64,000 nt of DNA from Ruegeria sp. Ofav3-42 (GCF_022347725.1 NZ_JAKRGB010000008.1:1-64000), one strand, 5' to 3'. Shown: positions 17,041-27,867, counted from the first letter of the stretch. Program-made: numbers and translations. The notes: a model not told the origin generated them from the sequence alone.

Positions 17041-18249
17041 ATGGTGAAAAAATCTGTTCTTTTCAGCACGCGGGTGGCGACCATGGTCCATGGGGCCGAG
17101 CCTTACGGGATGGTCAAGGACGCGGCGCTCGCTGTCGACGGCGGAAAGGTCGTTTGGATTGGGCCCAAAGAGGCGCTGCCCGAAAAATATGACGATTGGT
17201 CCGCGACGGATTACGGCGACCGGCTGATCACGCCTGCTCTGATCGATGCCCACACACATGTGGTGTTCGGTGGGAACAGGGCGGTCGAGTTCGAAATGCG
17301 CCTGAACGGAGCCTCATATGAGGAAATAGCGCGCGCGGGCGGTGGCATTCTGTCCACGGTCACCGCGACCCGCTTGGCCAGTGAGGATGAACTGTTGGCG
17401 GATGCCTTGACCCGAGTGGATGCGTTGCTGTCCGAAGGGGTGTCCTGCATCGAGGTTAAGTCGGGCTACGGGTTGGACACGGATACCGAGTTGAAGATGT
17501 TGCGCTCTGCGCGCCGGATCGCCGAAGCGCGTCCGGTTCGCGTAAAGACCAGCTTTCTGGGCGCACATGCGGTGCCGCCCGAGTACAAAGCACACCCGGA
17601 CGACTACATTGACAACGTTTGTATACCCACCCTGCGCCGGGCCCACGAAGAAGGGCTGGTGGATGCCGTAGACGGGTTTTGCGAAGGGATCGCCTTTAAC
17701 CCGGCGCAGATCGCTCGTGTCTTTGACGTTGCAAAAGAGTTGGACCTTCCTGTCAAGCTCCACGCAGAGCAGCTTTCGAATCTGGGCGGCGCGGCGCTAG
17801 CGGCCTCGTATGGCGCGCTATCCGCCGATCATATTGAATACCTGGACGAGGCAGGTGTTGCCGCGATGGCGAAGGCTGGCACCGTTGGCGTGTTGCTGCC
17901 CGGGGCTTTTTACACGCTGCACGAGACACAAGTGCCGCCGGTTGACCTGTTACGCCAGTACGGGGTGCCGATCTCACTTGCGACGGACTGCAATCCCGGT
18001 TCGTCTCCTTTGACCTCGCTGTTGCTGACCATGAACATGGCTTGCACGCTGTTCCGTCTGACACCCGAAGAGGCGTTGACCGGTGTTACGCGTCACGCCG
18101 CGCAAGCCCTCGGGTTGGATGACACGGGGAAGATTGCTCCGGGTCAGCGCGCGGATCTGGCGGTCTGGGACGTCGAACATCCGGCCGAGCTGTCCTACCG
18201 CATTGGCTTCAATCCACTACACACACGCATTTCCGGAGGTTCGGTATGA
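17041..18249 (+). CDS. hutI: Imidazolonepropionase
   Basis: A 402-residue metal-dependent amidohydrolase that opens imidazolonepropionate to formimino-glutamate, the third step of histidine breakdown. It shows [10 protein letters not shown] (metal ligands), K-L-H-A-E-Q, and the late aspartate in A-T-D-C-N-P-G-S. Length is typical. It opens the operon hutI-hutH-hutG-hutU, diverging from hutF. The stop overlaps the hutH start as ATGA. No strong ribosome site lies close to the ATG; the nearest purine run (AAAGGGAG) is about 17-24 bases upstream, so an internal start is possible but would cut a conserved N-terminal strand. Confidence 0.95.
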   Translation: MVKKSVLFSTRVATMVHGAEPYGMVKDAALAVDGGKVVWIGPKEALPEKYDDWSATDYGDRLITPALIDAHTHVVFGGNRAVEFEMRLNGASYEEIARAGGGILSTVTATRLASEDELLADALTRVDALLSEGVSCIEVKSGYGLDTDTELKMLRSARRIAEARPVRVKTSFLGAHAVPPEYKAHPDDYIDNVCIPTLRRAHEEGLVDAVDGFCEGIAFNPAQIARVFDVAKELDLPVKLHAEQLSNLGGAALAASYGALSADHIEYLDEAGVAAMAKAGTVGVLLPGAFYTLHETQVPPVDLLRQYGVPISLATDCNPGSSPLTSLLLTMNMACTLFRLTPEEALTGVTRHAAQALGLDDTGKIAPGQRADLAVWDVEHPAELSYRIGFNPLHTRISGGSV

Positions 18250-19781
18250 AGGCCCTCTCGCTTGTCCCCGGACAGGTTACCTTGTCTGATCTGGCAGAGG
18301 TTTATTGGAACCAAACGGCCGTATCGCTGGAGCCCGCTTTCAGACCCATTGTGGAGTCTGCAGCCCGACGTATTCTGGACGCTGCGGCCGGTGAAGACCC
18401 CGTTTATGGCGTCAACACTGGGTTTGGCAAACTGGCCAGCCACAAGATTGCCGCCAAGGACACATCGACCCTCCAGCGTAATCTGATCCTCAGCCATTGC
18501 TGCGGTGTGGGTCCTGCGGTGTCACGTCGTGTCACGCGGTTGATGATGACCCTGAAGTTGCTGTCTTTTGGTCGTGGTGCGTCGGGCGTTCGTTGGGAAT
18601 TGATCGATCTTCTGCAACAGATGCTGGCCAAAGGCGTTACGCCGGTGATCCCGGCACAAGGCTCTGTCGGTGCATCGGGTGACCTTGCGCCGCTGGCCCA
18701 TATGACCGCTGTCGTCATTGGGGCAGGGAAAGCTGAGGTCAACGGTTCCATCCTGTCGGGTGACGAAGCGCTGAAATCCGTCGGATTAGAGCCTATTGAG
18801 TTGGGTCCGAAAGAAGGGTTGGCCTTTATCAACGGTACCCAGTTTTCGACTGCATTTGCGCTGGCGGGTTTGTTCGAGGCCTGGCGCGCCGCGCAGAGCG
18901 CGCTTGTGATCTCTGCCCTGTCGACCGATGCGATCATGGGGTCGACCGCTCCGCTACAACCCGAGATTCACACTTTGCGCGGTCACCGGGGGCAGACCGA
19001 GGCCGCCAGTGCCATGCGCGCCGCCCTGGCTGGGTCCGAAATCCGGGAAAGCCACCGGGATGGCGATACCCGCGTTCAGGACCCTTACTGCATCCGGTGT
19101 CAGCCACAGGTCACGGGTGCGGCGATGGACGTCATGCGTCAGGCCGCAGCTACGCTTGAGATCGAGGCCAACGCTGCCACCGATAACCCCCTTGTGCTGA
19201 CTGAAGCCGGGATCATTGTTTCGGGTGGTAACTTCCATGCAGAACCGGTTGGCTTTGCTGCCGACATGATTGCGCTGGCGCTGTCTGAGGTCGGCGCAAT
19301 TGCGCAACGGCGCATCGCGTTGATGGTGGACCCGACGCTCAGCTTTGACCTGCCGCCGTTCCTGACGCCAGACCCCGGACTGAACTCTGGCCTGATGATT
19401 GCCGAGGTTACTACGGCTGCGCTGATGAGCGAGAACAAGCACCTCGCCAACCCTTGTGTAACTGACAGTACCCCGACCTCAGCCAACCAAGAGGATCATG
19501 TGTCGATGGCCGCGCATGGCGCGCGACGTCTGACACGGATGGTCGAGAACCTGAATTACATTCTGGGCGTTGAACTGCTGTGTGCGGCGCAGGGAGTGGA
19601 GTTTCGCGCACCTCTGGCAACAAGTGAGCCGTTGCAACACGTGATCAACAGGCTTCGGGCAGACATTCCTCCGCTGGCAGAGGATCGCTATCTGGCGCCG
19701 GAACTGGAGACCTCTAAGCAACTGGTGGCTGAGGGCGAGATTCTTGCGGCCGTGGGCACGCCGATGCCGGGGTTGTACTAA
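18246..19781 (+). CDS. hutH: Histidine ammonia-lyase (histidase)
   Basis: A 511-residue aromatic amino acid lyase. The self-forming MIO cofactor triad A-S-G is at residues 143-145 (G-A-S-G-D-L-A-P-L), the same place as in Pseudomonas histidase. It also has Y-G-V-N-T-G-F-G near the N-terminus and S-G-G-N-F-H in the middle. It deaminates histidine to urocanate, the first step. ATGA overlap with hutI and TAATG overlap with hutG indicate coupled translation. All expected catalytic motifs are intact. Confidence 0.97.
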   Translation: MKALSLVPGQVTLSDLAEVYWNQTAVSLEPAFRPIVESAARRILDAAAGEDPVYGVNTGFGKLASHKIAAKDTSTLQRNLILSHCCGVGPAVSRRVTRLMMTLKLLSFGRGASGVRWELIDLLQQMLAKGVTPVIPAQGSVGASGDLAPLAHMTAVVIGAGKAEVNGSILSGDEALKSVGLEPIELGPKEGLAFINGTQFSTAFALAGLFEAWRAAQSALVISALSTDAIMGSTAPLQPEIHTLRGHRGQTEAASAMRAALAGSEIRESHRDGDTRVQDPYCIRCQPQVTGAAMDVMRQAAATLEIEANAATDNPLVLTEAGIIVSGGNFHAEPVGFAADMIALALSEVGAIAQRRIALMVDPTLSFDLPPFLTPDPGLNSGLMIAEVTTAALMSENKHLANPCVTDSTPTSANQEDHVSMAAHGARRLTRMVENLNYILGVELLCAAQGVEFRAPLATSEPLQHVINRLRADIPPLAEDRYLAPELETSKQLVAEGEILAAVGTPMPGLY

Positions 19782-20599
19782 TGCAGGTCTTCAGCGTTCA
19801 ACGTGGTGACGGGCCTGTGGTCCTGGGTCAGCCGCATGGGGGGACCTATGTGCCCGATGAAATAGCGGCCCGTCTGAATGACACCGGGCGCGGTTTGGCG
19901 GATACGGACTGGCACATAAACAGGCTCTATGAGGGGCTTTTAGGCAGCGCCACTGTCGTTCAGTCCCATGTGCACCGCTATGTCATCGATGCGAACCGTG
20001 ACCCCGCAGGGGCCTCGCTGTATCCCGGACAGAACACGACGACCTTGGTGCCCCTGACCGATTTTGACGGGCAGCCGATCTGGCGACCGGGCCAAGAGCC
20101 GTCAGCGGATGAGGTCGAGGACCGGCGGCGAAAGTTCCACGCTCCGTACCATGCTGCTTTGCAAGAAGAGCTGAGCAGAGTGTGGGACAGGCACGGGGTA
20201 GCGATCCTGTTTGATTGCCACTCGATCCGCTCGGTGATTCCGTTTCTGTTCGAGGGCGAGCTGCCAGTGTTCAATACTGGAACGAATGACGGGCAGACAT
20301 GTGATCCGGCGATTGAACAGGAGGTGCACCAAGTTGCCGCCAATGCTGGCGGATTTGACGCGGTTCTGAACGGTCGTTTTCGAGGCGGCTGGACCACCCG
20401 GCATTATGGTCGTCCGGACGAGGGCATCCATGCCATCCAGATGGAGATCGCCCAGCGGGCGTATATGGATGAAACGCCGCCTTGGGCATGGCGCGAGGAT
20501 CGTGCCGCAAATCTCCGCCCTCATTTAAAAACCATGCTGACCCGCCTAAACGAACTTGCCCTTTCGGGCGCACTTACCGCACAAGGAGCCCAGACATGA
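19781..20599 (+). CDS. hutG: N-formylglutamate deformylase
   Basis: A 272-residue member of the N-formylglutamate amidohydrolase family, with P-H-G-G-T-Y-V-P near the N-terminus, a D-A-N-R-D-P segment and F-D-C-H-S-I-R. It releases formate and glutamate in the last step of the route. It overlaps hutH by one base (TAATG) and hutU by four (ATGA). The presence of hutF supports a formylglutamate rather than a formiminoglutamate substrate. Confidence 0.93.
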   Translation: MQVFSVQRGDGPVVLGQPHGGTYVPDEIAARLNDTGRGLADTDWHINRLYEGLLGSATVVQSHVHRYVIDANRDPAGASLYPGQNTTTLVPLTDFDGQPIWRPGQEPSADEVEDRRRKFHAPYHAALQEELSRVWDRHGVAILFDCHSIRSVIPFLFEGELPVFNTGTNDGQTCDPAIEQEVHQVAANAGGFDAVLNGRFRGGWTTRHYGRPDEGIHAIQMEIAQRAYMDETPPWAWREDRAANLRPHLKTMLTRLNELALSGALTAQGAQT

Positions 20600-22278
20600 G
20601 CGATCCGCGCAAGAATACCCGCGACATCTATCCGCCGACCGGCCCCGAGTTGAACACCAAAAGCTGGGTGACAGAAGCCCCCCTGCGGATGCTGATGAAC
20701 AACCTACACCCGGATGTGGCCGAGAATCCGCATGAGCTGGTGGTCTATGGCGGCATTGGTCGCGCGGCGCGGACATGGCAGGATTTCGACACTATTGTTG
20801 CCGGTTTAAAGGATTTGGAAGAGGACGAGACCCTGATTGTCCAGTCCGGAAAGCCTGTTGCGATTATCCGGACACACAAGGACGCACCGCGGGTGCTGAT
20901 CGCCAACTCGAACATCGTTCCGCATTGGGCGACCTGGGACCACTTCAACGAGCTCGATAAGAAGGGCCTGATGATGTACGGCCAGATGACGGCTGGCTCG
21001 TGGATCTACATCGGCACCCAGGGCATTGTTCAGGGCACGTATGAGACATTTGCCGAGGCCGGACGTCAGCACTATGACGGCGATCTGACCGGCAAGTGGA
21101 TTCTGACCGGCGGGCTGGGCGGCATGGGCGGCGCGCAACCGTTGGCTGCGGTGTTTGCCGGGGCCTGTTGTCTGGCCGTTGAGTGCAACCCGGACAGCAT
21201 CGATTTCCGCCTGCGCACGAAATACCTCGACGAAAAGGCGGAAACGCTGGATGAGGCGCTCGAGATGATCGACCGCTGGACCAAAGCGGGTGAGGCGAAG
21301 TCCGTAGGTTTGCTGGGTAATGCGGCAGAGATCTTCCCCGAGATATACCGCCGGATGGCCGAGGGCGGAATGCGCCCGGATATCGTCACCGACCAGACCA
21401 GCGCCCACGATCCGATCAACGGCTACCTGCCGCTGAGCTGGACCATGGGAGAGTGGCGCGAGAAGCGTGAAAAAGACCCTAAAGCAGTAGAAAAGGCCGC
21501 TCGTGTCTCGATGAAACAGCACGTGGCCGCGATGGTGGATTTCTGGAATGCGGGCGTTCCAACGCTGGATTATGGCAACAACATCCGGCAAGTGGCGCAG
21601 GATGAGGGGCTTGAGAATGCCTTTGCCTTCCCGGGTTTCGTGCCTGCCTACATCCGTCCATTGTTCTGCAAGGGCATCGGCCCTTTCCGCTGGTGTGCCC
21701 TGTCGGGCGATCCTGAGGACATCTACAAAACCGATGCCAAGATGAAGGAGCTGTTCCCCGAGAACGAGCACCTGCATCGCTGGATCGACATGGCGCAGGA
21801 GCGGATCGCGTTTCAGGGTCTGCCGGCGCGTATTTGCTGGATTGGTCTGGGTGACCGGCACCGAGCTGGGCTGGCGTTCAACGAGATGGTGGCCAATGGC
21901 GAACTGAAAGCGCCGGTTGTGATTGGTCGCGACCATCTGGACTCCGGTTCTGTTGCTAGCCCCAACCGCGAGACTGAGGCGATGCTGGACGGCTCGGATG
22001 CTGTTTCGGATTGGCCTCTTTTGAATGCTCTAATCAATACCGCGAGTGGTGCGACGTGGGTCTCGCTGCACCACGGTGGCGGCGTCGGAATGGGATTCAG
22101 CCAGCACGCGGGGGTCGTGATCTGTGCTGATGGAACCAAGGATGCCGCGCGGCGGTTGGAGCGCGTTCTCTGGAACGACCCGGCCTCGGGTGTCTGGCGC
22201 CACGCGGATGCGGGGTACGACATTGCCAAGGATTGCGCGCGTGAACATGGGCTACGCCTGCCGGGTATTTTGGGCTAG
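20596..22278 (+). CDS. hutU: Urocanate hydratase
   Basis: A 560-residue NAD+-dependent hydratase converting urocanate to imidazolonepropionate. The sequence shows the conserved [17 protein letters not shown] block, the NAD-binding [11 protein letters not shown] loop, and D-R-H-R-A-G-L near the C-terminus. The ATG at 20596 overlaps the hutG stop as ATGA and gives the family's usual length, so the in-frame codons upstream were not used. It is the last hut gene of this operon. Confidence 0.97.
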   Translation: MSDPRKNTRDIYPPTGPELNTKSWVTEAPLRMLMNNLHPDVAENPHELVVYGGIGRAARTWQDFDTIVAGLKDLEEDETLIVQSGKPVAIIRTHKDAPRVLIANSNIVPHWATWDHFNELDKKGLMMYGQMTAGSWIYIGTQGIVQGTYETFAEAGRQHYDGDLTGKWILTGGLGGMGGAQPLAAVFAGACCLAVECNPDSIDFRLRTKYLDEKAETLDEALEMIDRWTKAGEAKSVGLLGNAAEIFPEIYRRMAEGGMRPDIVTDQTSAHDPINGYLPLSWTMGEWREKREKDPKAVEKAARVSMKQHVAAMVDFWNAGVPTLDYGNNIRQVAQDEGLENAFAFPGFVPAYIRPLFCKGIGPFRWCALSGDPEDIYKTDAKMKELFPENEHLHRWIDMAQERIAFQGLPARICWIGLGDRHRAGLAFNEMVANGELKAPVVIGRDHLDSGSVASPNRETEAMLDGSDAVSDWPLLNALINTASGATWVSLHHGGGVGMGFSQHAGVVICADGTKDAARRLERVLWNDPASGVWRHADAGYDIAKDCAREHGLRLPGILG

Positions 22279-22306
22279 TTCGAAACTGTCTCTGGCGAAA
22301 ATGCTG

Positions 22307-22327
22307 CACCTGCGATATGCGCAGGTG
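22307..22327 (+). other. Hairpin before serB
   Basis: CACCTGCG (22307-22314) pairs perfectly with CGCAGGTG (22320-22327) around the loop ATATG, between the hutU stop and the serB ATG at 22347. No T-run follows, so it may be a weak terminator of the hut operon or an mRNA element of serB. Confidence 0.45.
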
Positions 22328-22346
22328 AGCTTGCCGGAGATCGAAC

Positions 22347-23225
22347 ATGTACGTTGCCACCCTGTTGACCAACCCCAACGCGCCTACGCTGGAACTATCG
22401 TTGGTCGAGTCCTTGCGGAATGCTTGGGGCGGCGATGAGATCGTGTGGCTCAGCCCGGATGAGGCGGCAGAGTTTGCCCTTTACGAAATGCCCGGCAACC
22501 GGTGGGATGTCTGGGCGGACCTGCAACAGATGGGCGTCGATCTGGTCGTTCAACAGGCAGAGGGGCGCCGCAAAAAGATGCTGCTGGCCGATATGGACAG
22601 CACCATGATCCAGCAAGAGTGCATTGACGAACTGGCGGATGAAGCCGGTGTTGGCGACCGTGTGAAGGACATCACTGCGCGTGCGATGAATGGTGAGCTG
22701 GACTTCGAAGGCGCGTTGACCGAGCGGGTTGGTCTGCTGAAGGGGCTGGATGAGGCGGTGATCGGAAAGGTCTTGGACGAACGCATCACGTTGATGCCGG
22801 GTGGCAAGGAACTGGTCGCCACGATGCGCCAGAACGGAAGTTTTGCCGCGTTGGTATCTGGCGGATTTACCGCTTTCACGGCGAAGGTAGCCGAGGCGCT
22901 GGGTTTTGACGAGAACCGGGCCAACACTCTGCTAGCCGAAGACGGGAAACTAACGGGTGATGTGCTGCGGCCCATTCTCGGGCGGCAGGCAAAGGTTGAT
23001 GCGCTGGAACAAATCACGGCGCGTTTGGGTCTGGCTGAGGCGGATGTTCTGGCCGTAGGCGATGGGGCGAATGACCTGGGGATGCTTCATTTAGCGGGAA
23101 CAGGTGTTGCGCTCCATGCCAAGCCCACGGTTGCTGAGCAATGCGAGGTTCGGGTCAACCATGGGGATCTGACGGCATTGCTGTATGTGCAGGGCTATAG
23201 CCGTTCGGAGTTTGTGAGCGGCTAA
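22347..23225 (+). CDS. serB: Phosphoserine phosphatase
   Basis: A 292-residue HAD-superfamily phosphatase with the nucleophile motif D-M-D-S-T, then S-G-G-F-T, and G-D-G-A-N-D for Mg2+ binding. An N-terminal extension of about 80 residues matches the longer proteobacterial SerB. It makes serine from phosphoserine and so completes the pathway begun by serA and serC about 10 kb away. It follows hutU by 68 bases, with a hairpin between them. Confidence 0.94.
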   Translation: MYVATLLTNPNAPTLELSLVESLRNAWGGDEIVWLSPDEAAEFALYEMPGNRWDVWADLQQMGVDLVVQQAEGRRKKMLLADMDSTMIQQECIDELADEAGVGDRVKDITARAMNGELDFEGALTERVGLLKGLDEAVIGKVLDERITLMPGGKELVATMRQNGSFAALVSGGFTAFTAKVAEALGFDENRANTLLAEDGKLTGDVLRPILGRQAKVDALEQITARLGLAEADVLAVGDGANDLGMLHLAGTGVALHAKPTVAEQCEVRVNHGDLTALLYVQGYSRSEFVSG

Positions 23226-23233
23226 AAGTCTTC

Positions 23234-23263
23234 CCTTTATTTAACGCGCATGTTAAATAAAGG
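23234..23263. promoter_or_regulatory. Perfect 12-base inverted repeat at the arsR-family start
   Basis: CCTTTATTTAAC (23234-23245) and GTTAAATAAAGG (23252-23263) are exact complements around GCGCAT. The right arm ends two bases before the ATG at 23266 and contains the only purine-rich ribosome site. It is the likely operator of the ArsR-family gene; in RNA it could fold and hide the start, or act as a serB terminator. Confidence 0.6.
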
Positions 23264-23265
23264 TC

Positions 23266-23595
23266 ATGAACGCGCTATTAAACACTTTTTCTGCTTTATC
23301 CGATTCCACTCGGTTCTCGATTGTCGAGCAACTGATGCAGGACGGAGAGCTGCCCGCCGGTGATTTGATCCAGGGGCGCGGCATGTCGGGTGCCGCAATC
23401 TCACGCCATCTGAAAGTGCTGCGCGAGGCCGGGCTGGTGCAACAGCGCGTCCACGGCACCCAACGGATGTACTCGATCCAGCCTGACGGGCTTCGGGCGA
23501 TCGCCGAATGGACCATTTCCAAGCGCCAGTTTTGGGAGAACAGCCTCGATCGACTGGGCGACCTCATTGAAAGGGAAAATTCATGGCCGACCTGA
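23266..23595 (+). CDS. ArsR-family transcriptional regulator
   Basis: A 109-residue winged-helix protein with D-S-T-R-F-S-I-V-E-Q-L at the start of the fold and S-G-A-A-I-S-R-H-L-K-V-L-R-E-A-G-L as recognition helix. No metal-binding cysteine pair is seen, so it is not a classical metal sensor. It overlaps the AHSA1-domain gene by 13 bases, a common pairing in bacteria. A perfect inverted repeat sits on its start, pointing to autoregulation. Confidence 0.9.
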   Translation: MNALLNTFSALSDSTRFSIVEQLMQDGELPAGDLIQGRGMSGAAISRHLKVLREAGLVQQRVHGTQRMYSIQPDGLRAIAEWTISKRQFWENSLDRLGDLIERENSWPT

Positions 23596-24011
23596 AACTG
23601 GAACGTGAGTTCCCCACCAGCCCCGAAAACCTGTTTGCCTGGATCAGCGATGGCGCAAAACTGCTGCAGTGGTGGGGGCCTGAGGGGGTGCATGTGCCCG
23701 AGCATAATCTGGACTTCTCGCGCACCGGACCATGGTATTCGGTGATGAAGAACGCCGAGGGCCAGACATTCAAGGTGTCCGGACATGTGACTCATGTTGA
23801 TCCCCCAAACTCCGTTGGGTTCACCTGGGCCTGGCATGACGATCAGGATCAACGAGGTGCGGAAAGCCATGTGACCTTTTCGGTTGTAGCGGCGGAAAAC
23901 GGCGCGCGGCTGGTGCTGGATCACCGTGAACTGGCGGATGCCGAGGCAGCCGCCAACCACAATTCTGGCTGGACCTCGTCGCTGCGCAAGCTTGAGGCGC
24001 AGCTGGGATAA
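23583..24011 (+). CDS. SRPBCC / AHSA1-domain protein
   Basis: A 142-residue START-like protein of the activator-of-Hsp90-homologue-1 group (N-terminal F-P-T-S-P-E-N-L-F-A-W-I; central G-P-W-Y-S-V and F-T-W-A-W-H). These proteins form a hydrophobic-pocket fold that can bind small ligands. It is coupled to the ArsR-family gene upstream. The ligand and role are not known, and Hsp90 activity should not be assumed. Confidence 0.82.
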   Translation: MADLKLEREFPTSPENLFAWISDGAKLLQWWGPEGVHVPEHNLDFSRTGPWYSVMKNAEGQTFKVSGHVTHVDPPNSVGFTWAWHDDQDQRGAESHVTFSVVAAENGARLVLDHRELADAEAAANHNSGWTSSLRKLEAQLG

Positions 24012-24034
24012 GTTTTCATTAGGGAGGAAATACA

Positions 24035-24355
24035 ATGCCACAGTATTTGTTTGTCTATCACGGCGGAACCACTCCGTCCGACCCCGCCGAAATCGAGGCA
24101 ACCATGGCTGCCTGGGGCGCATGGTTCCAGAATATGGGCGAGGCGCTGGACATTCCTGGCAACCCGGTTGGTCAGTCCTATACCGTCAGTTCCGGCGGTG
24201 TTGTCGACAACGGCGGTGCAAACCCTGCATCCGGTTTTACCGTGATCAAGGCCGACAGCATCGATGCGGCAACCGAAATGGCCAAGGGCTGCCCGATGGT
24301 CGTCAACGGATCAGGTTCGGTCGAAGTGGCCGAGGTGCACGAGATCGAGATGTGA
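24035..24355 (+). CDS. YCII-related domain protein
   Basis: A 106-residue protein with the YCII/dimeric ferredoxin-like pattern: an N-terminal Y-L-F-V-Y-H-G-G strand, a helix with M-A-A-W-G-A-W-F, and a C-terminal A-K-G-C-P strand. A strong ribosome site (GGGAGG) precedes the ATG. It is probably third in the ArsR-AHSA1 operon (24 bases downstream). The function is unknown; some family members act as small hydrolases or stress proteins. Confidence 0.75.
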   Translation: MPQYLFVYHGGTTPSDPAEIEATMAAWGAWFQNMGEALDIPGNPVGQSYTVSSGGVVDNGGANPASGFTVIKADSIDAATEMAKGCPMVVNGSGSVEVAEVHEIEM

Positions 24356-24360
24356 CGACT

Positions 24361-25359
24361 TTAGCCGGGGAACCCCGGCGCAGGTCGGATCACGCCGCAT
24401 TCCAGCCCGCGTCGGCTGTATTGAATGGCGTTCATGAATTTGCGGGTGGCCGGGTGATCGGCCTCCAGCACACCGAGGCTGACCAGAATGGCGGCAATCG
24501 CGCATTCGCTGGCGCGCGTTGTGCCGTCGGTGATTTTTAGGGCGACCCCCAGCTTCTTCTCAGGAATGATGGCGACAAACACCGCTTCGGCCCCGGTCTT
24601 GATTGCCGCGCGACCGTTCATGACGCGCATCAGTTCGGTGCAGGCGCGGCTTTCACCGGCCACCAACTCAGGGTGTTTGATCATGGCGGCCGTCAATTGC
24701 TGGGCTGCGTCGCTGGCCCGGTCAGACCGGTCGGCGGCTGACGCAAACCTCGCCATAGAACGCGCGAGCCCCACCAGCGAAGTCGCGAAGTTCGGGGCTG
24801 AGCATCCGTCGATCCCATAGGCCGGGCTGGTTTCACCGGTGGATTCTTCAAGCGCAGACAGGCAGGCCTGCTGCACGGGGTGGTCTATTTCCAGATATTC
24901 CGGTCCCGCACCCATATGCTGGGCGACCGTCAGAAACCCGCAATGCTTGCCTGAACAATTATTGTGGATCTGACACGGCGTATCATCGGCAAGGATCAGC
25001 CCATCGCGCGCAGCCATGTCTTGCGGCTCCTGCGGTCCGCAGCGCAGATCGTGCTCGGTCAAGCCGAGATGATCCAGCCAGGCGGACACGCGGTCCGTGT
25101 GGATATGCGCGCCACTATGCGAGGCGCAGGCCAGCGCCAGGTGTTCGCTGTTCAGCCCGTATTTTGCGGCCGCACCCGAAGTGATCAGGGGCAGCGCCTG
25201 TATCATCTTTGCCGAGGATCGCGGGTAAATGACCGCATTCGGATCGCCCCAGCTTTGCACAATCTGACCGCTGTCATCACAGATCACCGCATGGCCCAGA
25301 TGCAGGCTTTCCAGCAACGGCCCGCGCCACAGTTCTGTCATTGGTATGGGCTGTGTCAT
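24361..25359 (-). CDS. L-asparaginase, rhizobial (AnsA/ReAV-like) type
   Basis: A 332-residue protein of the asparaginase II (PF06089-type) family. It has P-R-S-S-A-K-M-I-Q, which contains the serine-lysine pair of this family, then C-A-S-H-S-G, and N-N-C-S-G-K-H-C-G with cysteines that bind metal in the Rhizobium etli enzyme. It hydrolyses asparagine to aspartate and ammonia. The ATG at 25359 is chosen because GGAGGT lies five bases upstream. It is convergent with the YCII gene with only five bases between. Confidence 0.85.
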   Translation of the reverse strand: MTQPIPMTELWRGPLLESLHLGHAVICDDSGQIVQSWGDPNAVIYPRSSAKMIQALPLITSGAAAKYGLNSEHLALACASHSGAHIHTDRVSAWLDHLGLTEHDLRCGPQEPQDMAARDGLILADDTPCQIHNNCSGKHCGFLTVAQHMGAGPEYLEIDHPVQQACLSALEESTGETSPAYGIDGCSAPNFATSLVGLARSMARFASAADRSDRASDAAQQLTAAMIKHPELVAGESRACTELMRVMNGRAAIKTGAEAVFVAIIPEKKLGVALKITDGTTRASECAIAAILVSLGVLEADHPATRKFMNAIQYSRRGLECGVIRPAPGFPG

Positions 25360-25537
25360 CTGGACCTCCGGTTTTATGCGCAAAATTCTGCCAATCGCCC
25401 TTTCGCCTGTGGCGAAACCTGCGTTAGTGTGTGTATGTCGACAATCACCGGAATACGCAACTTACAGACGAACCGGCAGAGTTCGTACGCATGTCCGGTG
25501 GGTATGAGGTATTAGGTCGAGCTAGGAGGCTGGACAG

Positions 25538-26071
25538 ATGGGATCAAAACTCGTCCGTGTAATCGCGGGCCTGTGCGTGGCGGGGATGGCCACAACCGCA
25601 ACCGCGCAGCAGGCGACCAGCACCAATCGCGTGGCAGCCAAGACGGATTGGAGCGTTTTCGTCGAAGACGATCCTACCGAATGCTGGAGCGTTTCAGCCC
25701 CCAAGGAAACCGTCAACACGCGCGGTGGCCGTGTGGTTTCGGTGCGCCGCAGTGACATTCTGTTGTTCGTGTTCTACCGCCCGAATGCAGAGGTTAAAGG
25801 TCAGGTAACCTTTACCGGCGGCTATCCCTTTGCGGCAGGATCGACCGTGAACCTTGAGATCGACGGCACGGAATTCGAGCTGATCACCGAAGGTGAATGG
25901 GCCTGGCCAGCTACAGAGGGCGAAGATCTGAAGGTCGTCGCAGCCATGAAGCGTGGCACCGAGGCTGTGCTGACCGCACGGTCCGAGCGCGGCACACAGA
26001 CTAAAGATACGTTCTCTCTGCTGGGCTTTACCGCCGCGATTGAAGACGCCGAAAAGCGCTGCACCAATTGA
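25538..26071 (+). CDS. Secreted invasion-associated locus B (IalB) family protein
   Basis: A 177-residue protein with a signal peptide ending A-T-A-Q-Q, then an IalB-like domain with W-S-V-F-V-E-D-D, C-W-S-V-S and a C-terminal cysteine before T-N. A good ribosome site (AGGAGG) precedes the ATG by eight bases. IalB domains occur in many non-pathogenic Alphaproteobacteria as periplasmic proteins of unclear role. It stands alone, followed by another small secreted protein. Confidence 0.8.
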   Translation: MGSKLVRVIAGLCVAGMATTATAQQATSTNRVAAKTDWSVFVEDDPTECWSVSAPKETVNTRGGRVVSVRRSDILLFVFYRPNAEVKGQVTFTGGYPFAAGSTVNLEIDGTEFELITEGEWAWPATEGEDLKVVAAMKRGTEAVLTARSERGTQTKDTFSLLGFTAAIEDAEKRCTN

Positions 26072-26153
26072 TCCAGATGGAAATTCGCGGGGCCTTCGCG
26101 ATCCAGTGGTAGCCTTAAGCCAACACAGGCATTTCTGATCAACGAGGTCCGCC

Positions 26154-26531
26154 ATGCGAATCGCCGCCCTTCTTTGTTTTGTTCCGCTTGCGGCGTTTGC
26201 CGATCCAACGCTGGAATGCTCCGACGCGGGCTCGCAGGTTGAGATCGGCTATTGCGTGTCCAAAATGGAAGAGCGCGTGAATCAAGCGCTGGCTGAAAGC
26301 TTCTCATTTGCCTTGGCGGCCGCGCAGGAACTGGATGAGGTGAGAGGCCGCGTTGTGGCTCAGCCCGCGCTCGAAACATCGCAGAACGCGTGGGAAGCAT
26401 ACCGCAATGCGCAATGCGAGGCGGTAGGTGCATGGTTCGGTGGCGGATCGGGAACTGGTATTGGTATCACCTCCTGCCGCGTGGGTCTGGGCCGAGAGCG
26501 TGTGGACGAATTGCTGCGCATGGCAAATTAA
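26154..26531 (+). CDS. Secreted DUF1311 / LprI-like protein
   Basis: A 125-residue protein with a short signal peptide (M-R-I-A-A-L-L-C-F-V-P-L-A-A-F-A). Four cysteines follow, spaced as in the DUF1311 (LprI N-terminal) domain, including I-G-Y-C and N-A-Q-C-E. Relatives inhibit lysozyme in mycobacteria, but that activity cannot be assumed here. The ribosome site is GAGG. It is monocistronic or co-transcribed with the IalB-like gene 82 bases upstream. Confidence 0.78.
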   Translation: MRIAALLCFVPLAAFADPTLECSDAGSQVEIGYCVSKMEERVNQALAESFSFALAAAQELDEVRGRVVAQPALETSQNAWEAYRNAQCEAVGAWFGGGSGTGIGITSCRVGLGRERVDELLRMAN

Positions 26532-26610
26532 GCGTCACGATTTCTTTTGATCTTTGCGCGCGATCCTATATAGAGGCGCATCCCAAGCCAGAATCCGTTG
26601 AGATAGCCAC

Positions 26611-27798
26611 ATGTCGCCCAAAGCGCCGATCACTCAAGACGTCATGACCATCCCCCGCAAATTGCCTGAGGGGAAGATTAACCTTGTTGGCCTGACCCGC
26701 GACCAGCTGCGCGAGGTTCTGATCGAACACGGCACGCCGGAAAAGCAGGCCAAGATGCGCACGGGCCAGATATGGCAGTGGATTTATCAATGGGGTGTGC
26801 GCGACTTTGCCGAGATGACGAACCTCGCCAAAGCCTATCGTGCGCAACTGGCGGAAAGCTTCGTGATCGAAATCCCCGAGGTTGTGACCCGTCAGGTGTC
26901 TGAAGACGGCACCCGCAAGTATCTGTGCCGCATTGCAGGCGGGCATGAGGTTGAGGTGGTTTATATCCCCGAGGAAGATCGCGGAACGCTGTGCATCTCG
27001 TCTCAGGTCGGGTGCACGCTGACCTGTTCATTCTGTCACACGGGCACACAGAAATTGGTGCGCAACCTGACGGCGGCCGAGATTGTCGGTCAGGTGATGA
27101 TGGCCCGCGACGATCTTGAGGAATGGCCCGTCCCGGGCGCACCCAAGGACGAAACGCGCCTGCTGTCGAACATCGTTCTGATGGGCATGGGGGAGCCGCT
27201 TTACAACTTTGAAAACGTCCGCGACGCGATGAAGATCGCGATGGACCCCGAGGGGATTTCCCTCTCGCGCCGTCGGATCACCCTGTCGACCTCAGGTGTC
27301 GTGCCGGAAATCGCGCGGACGGCCGAGGAAATCGGCTGCCTTCTGGCGATCTCGTTCCACGCAACCACGGACGAGACCCGAGACGTTTTGGTGCCGATCA
27401 ACAAGCGCTGGAATATCGAAGAGCTGCTGCAGGCACTGGCCAGCTATCCGAAAGCTTCGAATTCCGAGCGGATCACCTTTGAATACGTCATGCTGGACGG
27501 CGTGAATGACAGTGACAAGGATGCGCACCGTCTGATTGACCACATCAAGCGCCACAACATTCCGGCCAAGATCAACCTGATCCCGTTCAACGAATGGCCT
27601 GGCGCACCTTATAAGCGTAGTTCAAACAATCGCATCCGGGCCTTTGCCAACATCATCTATCAGGCGGGTTATGCCTCACCCATTCGCAAGACGCGGGGCG
27701 AGGACATCATGGCAGCCTGTGGTCAGTTGAAATCGGCCACGGAACGCGCCCGCAAATCGCGCAAACAGATCGAGGCCGAGGCAGGCTTGCACGACTAA
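26611..27798 (+). CDS. rlmN: Dual-specificity 23S rRNA/tRNA adenine-C2 methyltransferase
   Basis: A 395-residue radical SAM enzyme. The [4Fe-4S] cysteines are C135, C139 and C142 (C-T-L-T-C-S-F-C). The N-terminal half carries G-Q-I-W-Q-W-I-Y, and the C-terminal methyl-carrying cysteine lies in M-A-A-C-G-Q-L-K. RlmN methylates A2503 of 23S rRNA and A37 of some tRNAs, using two SAM molecules. Length is normal. Confidence 0.96.
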   Translation: MSPKAPITQDVMTIPRKLPEGKINLVGLTRDQLREVLIEHGTPEKQAKMRTGQIWQWIYQWGVRDFAEMTNLAKAYRAQLAESFVIEIPEVVTRQVSEDGTRKYLCRIAGGHEVEVVYIPEEDRGTLCISSQVGCTLTCSFCHTGTQKLVRNLTAAEIVGQVMMARDDLEEWPVPGAPKDETRLLSNIVLMGMGEPLYNFENVRDAMKIAMDPEGISLSRRRITLSTSGVVPEIARTAEEIGCLLAISFHATTDETRDVLVPINKRWNIEELLQALASYPKASNSERITFEYVMLDGVNDSDKDAHRLIDHIKRHNIPAKINLIPFNEWPGAPYKRSSNNRIRAFANIIYQAGYASPIRKTRGEDIMAACGQLKSATERARKSRKQIEAEAGLHD

Positions 27799-27867
27799 AA
27801 CCCTTGGGTTCTGCGAGATACATATTAAGAATTTAATGTTTGCGCCGCTGTTTTTTTCATGCGGTTT

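Noticed and set aside
20806..21936. A 376-codon minus-strand frame across hutU
   Set aside because: Antisense shadow of the intact urocanate hydratase gene; no domain or ribosome site.
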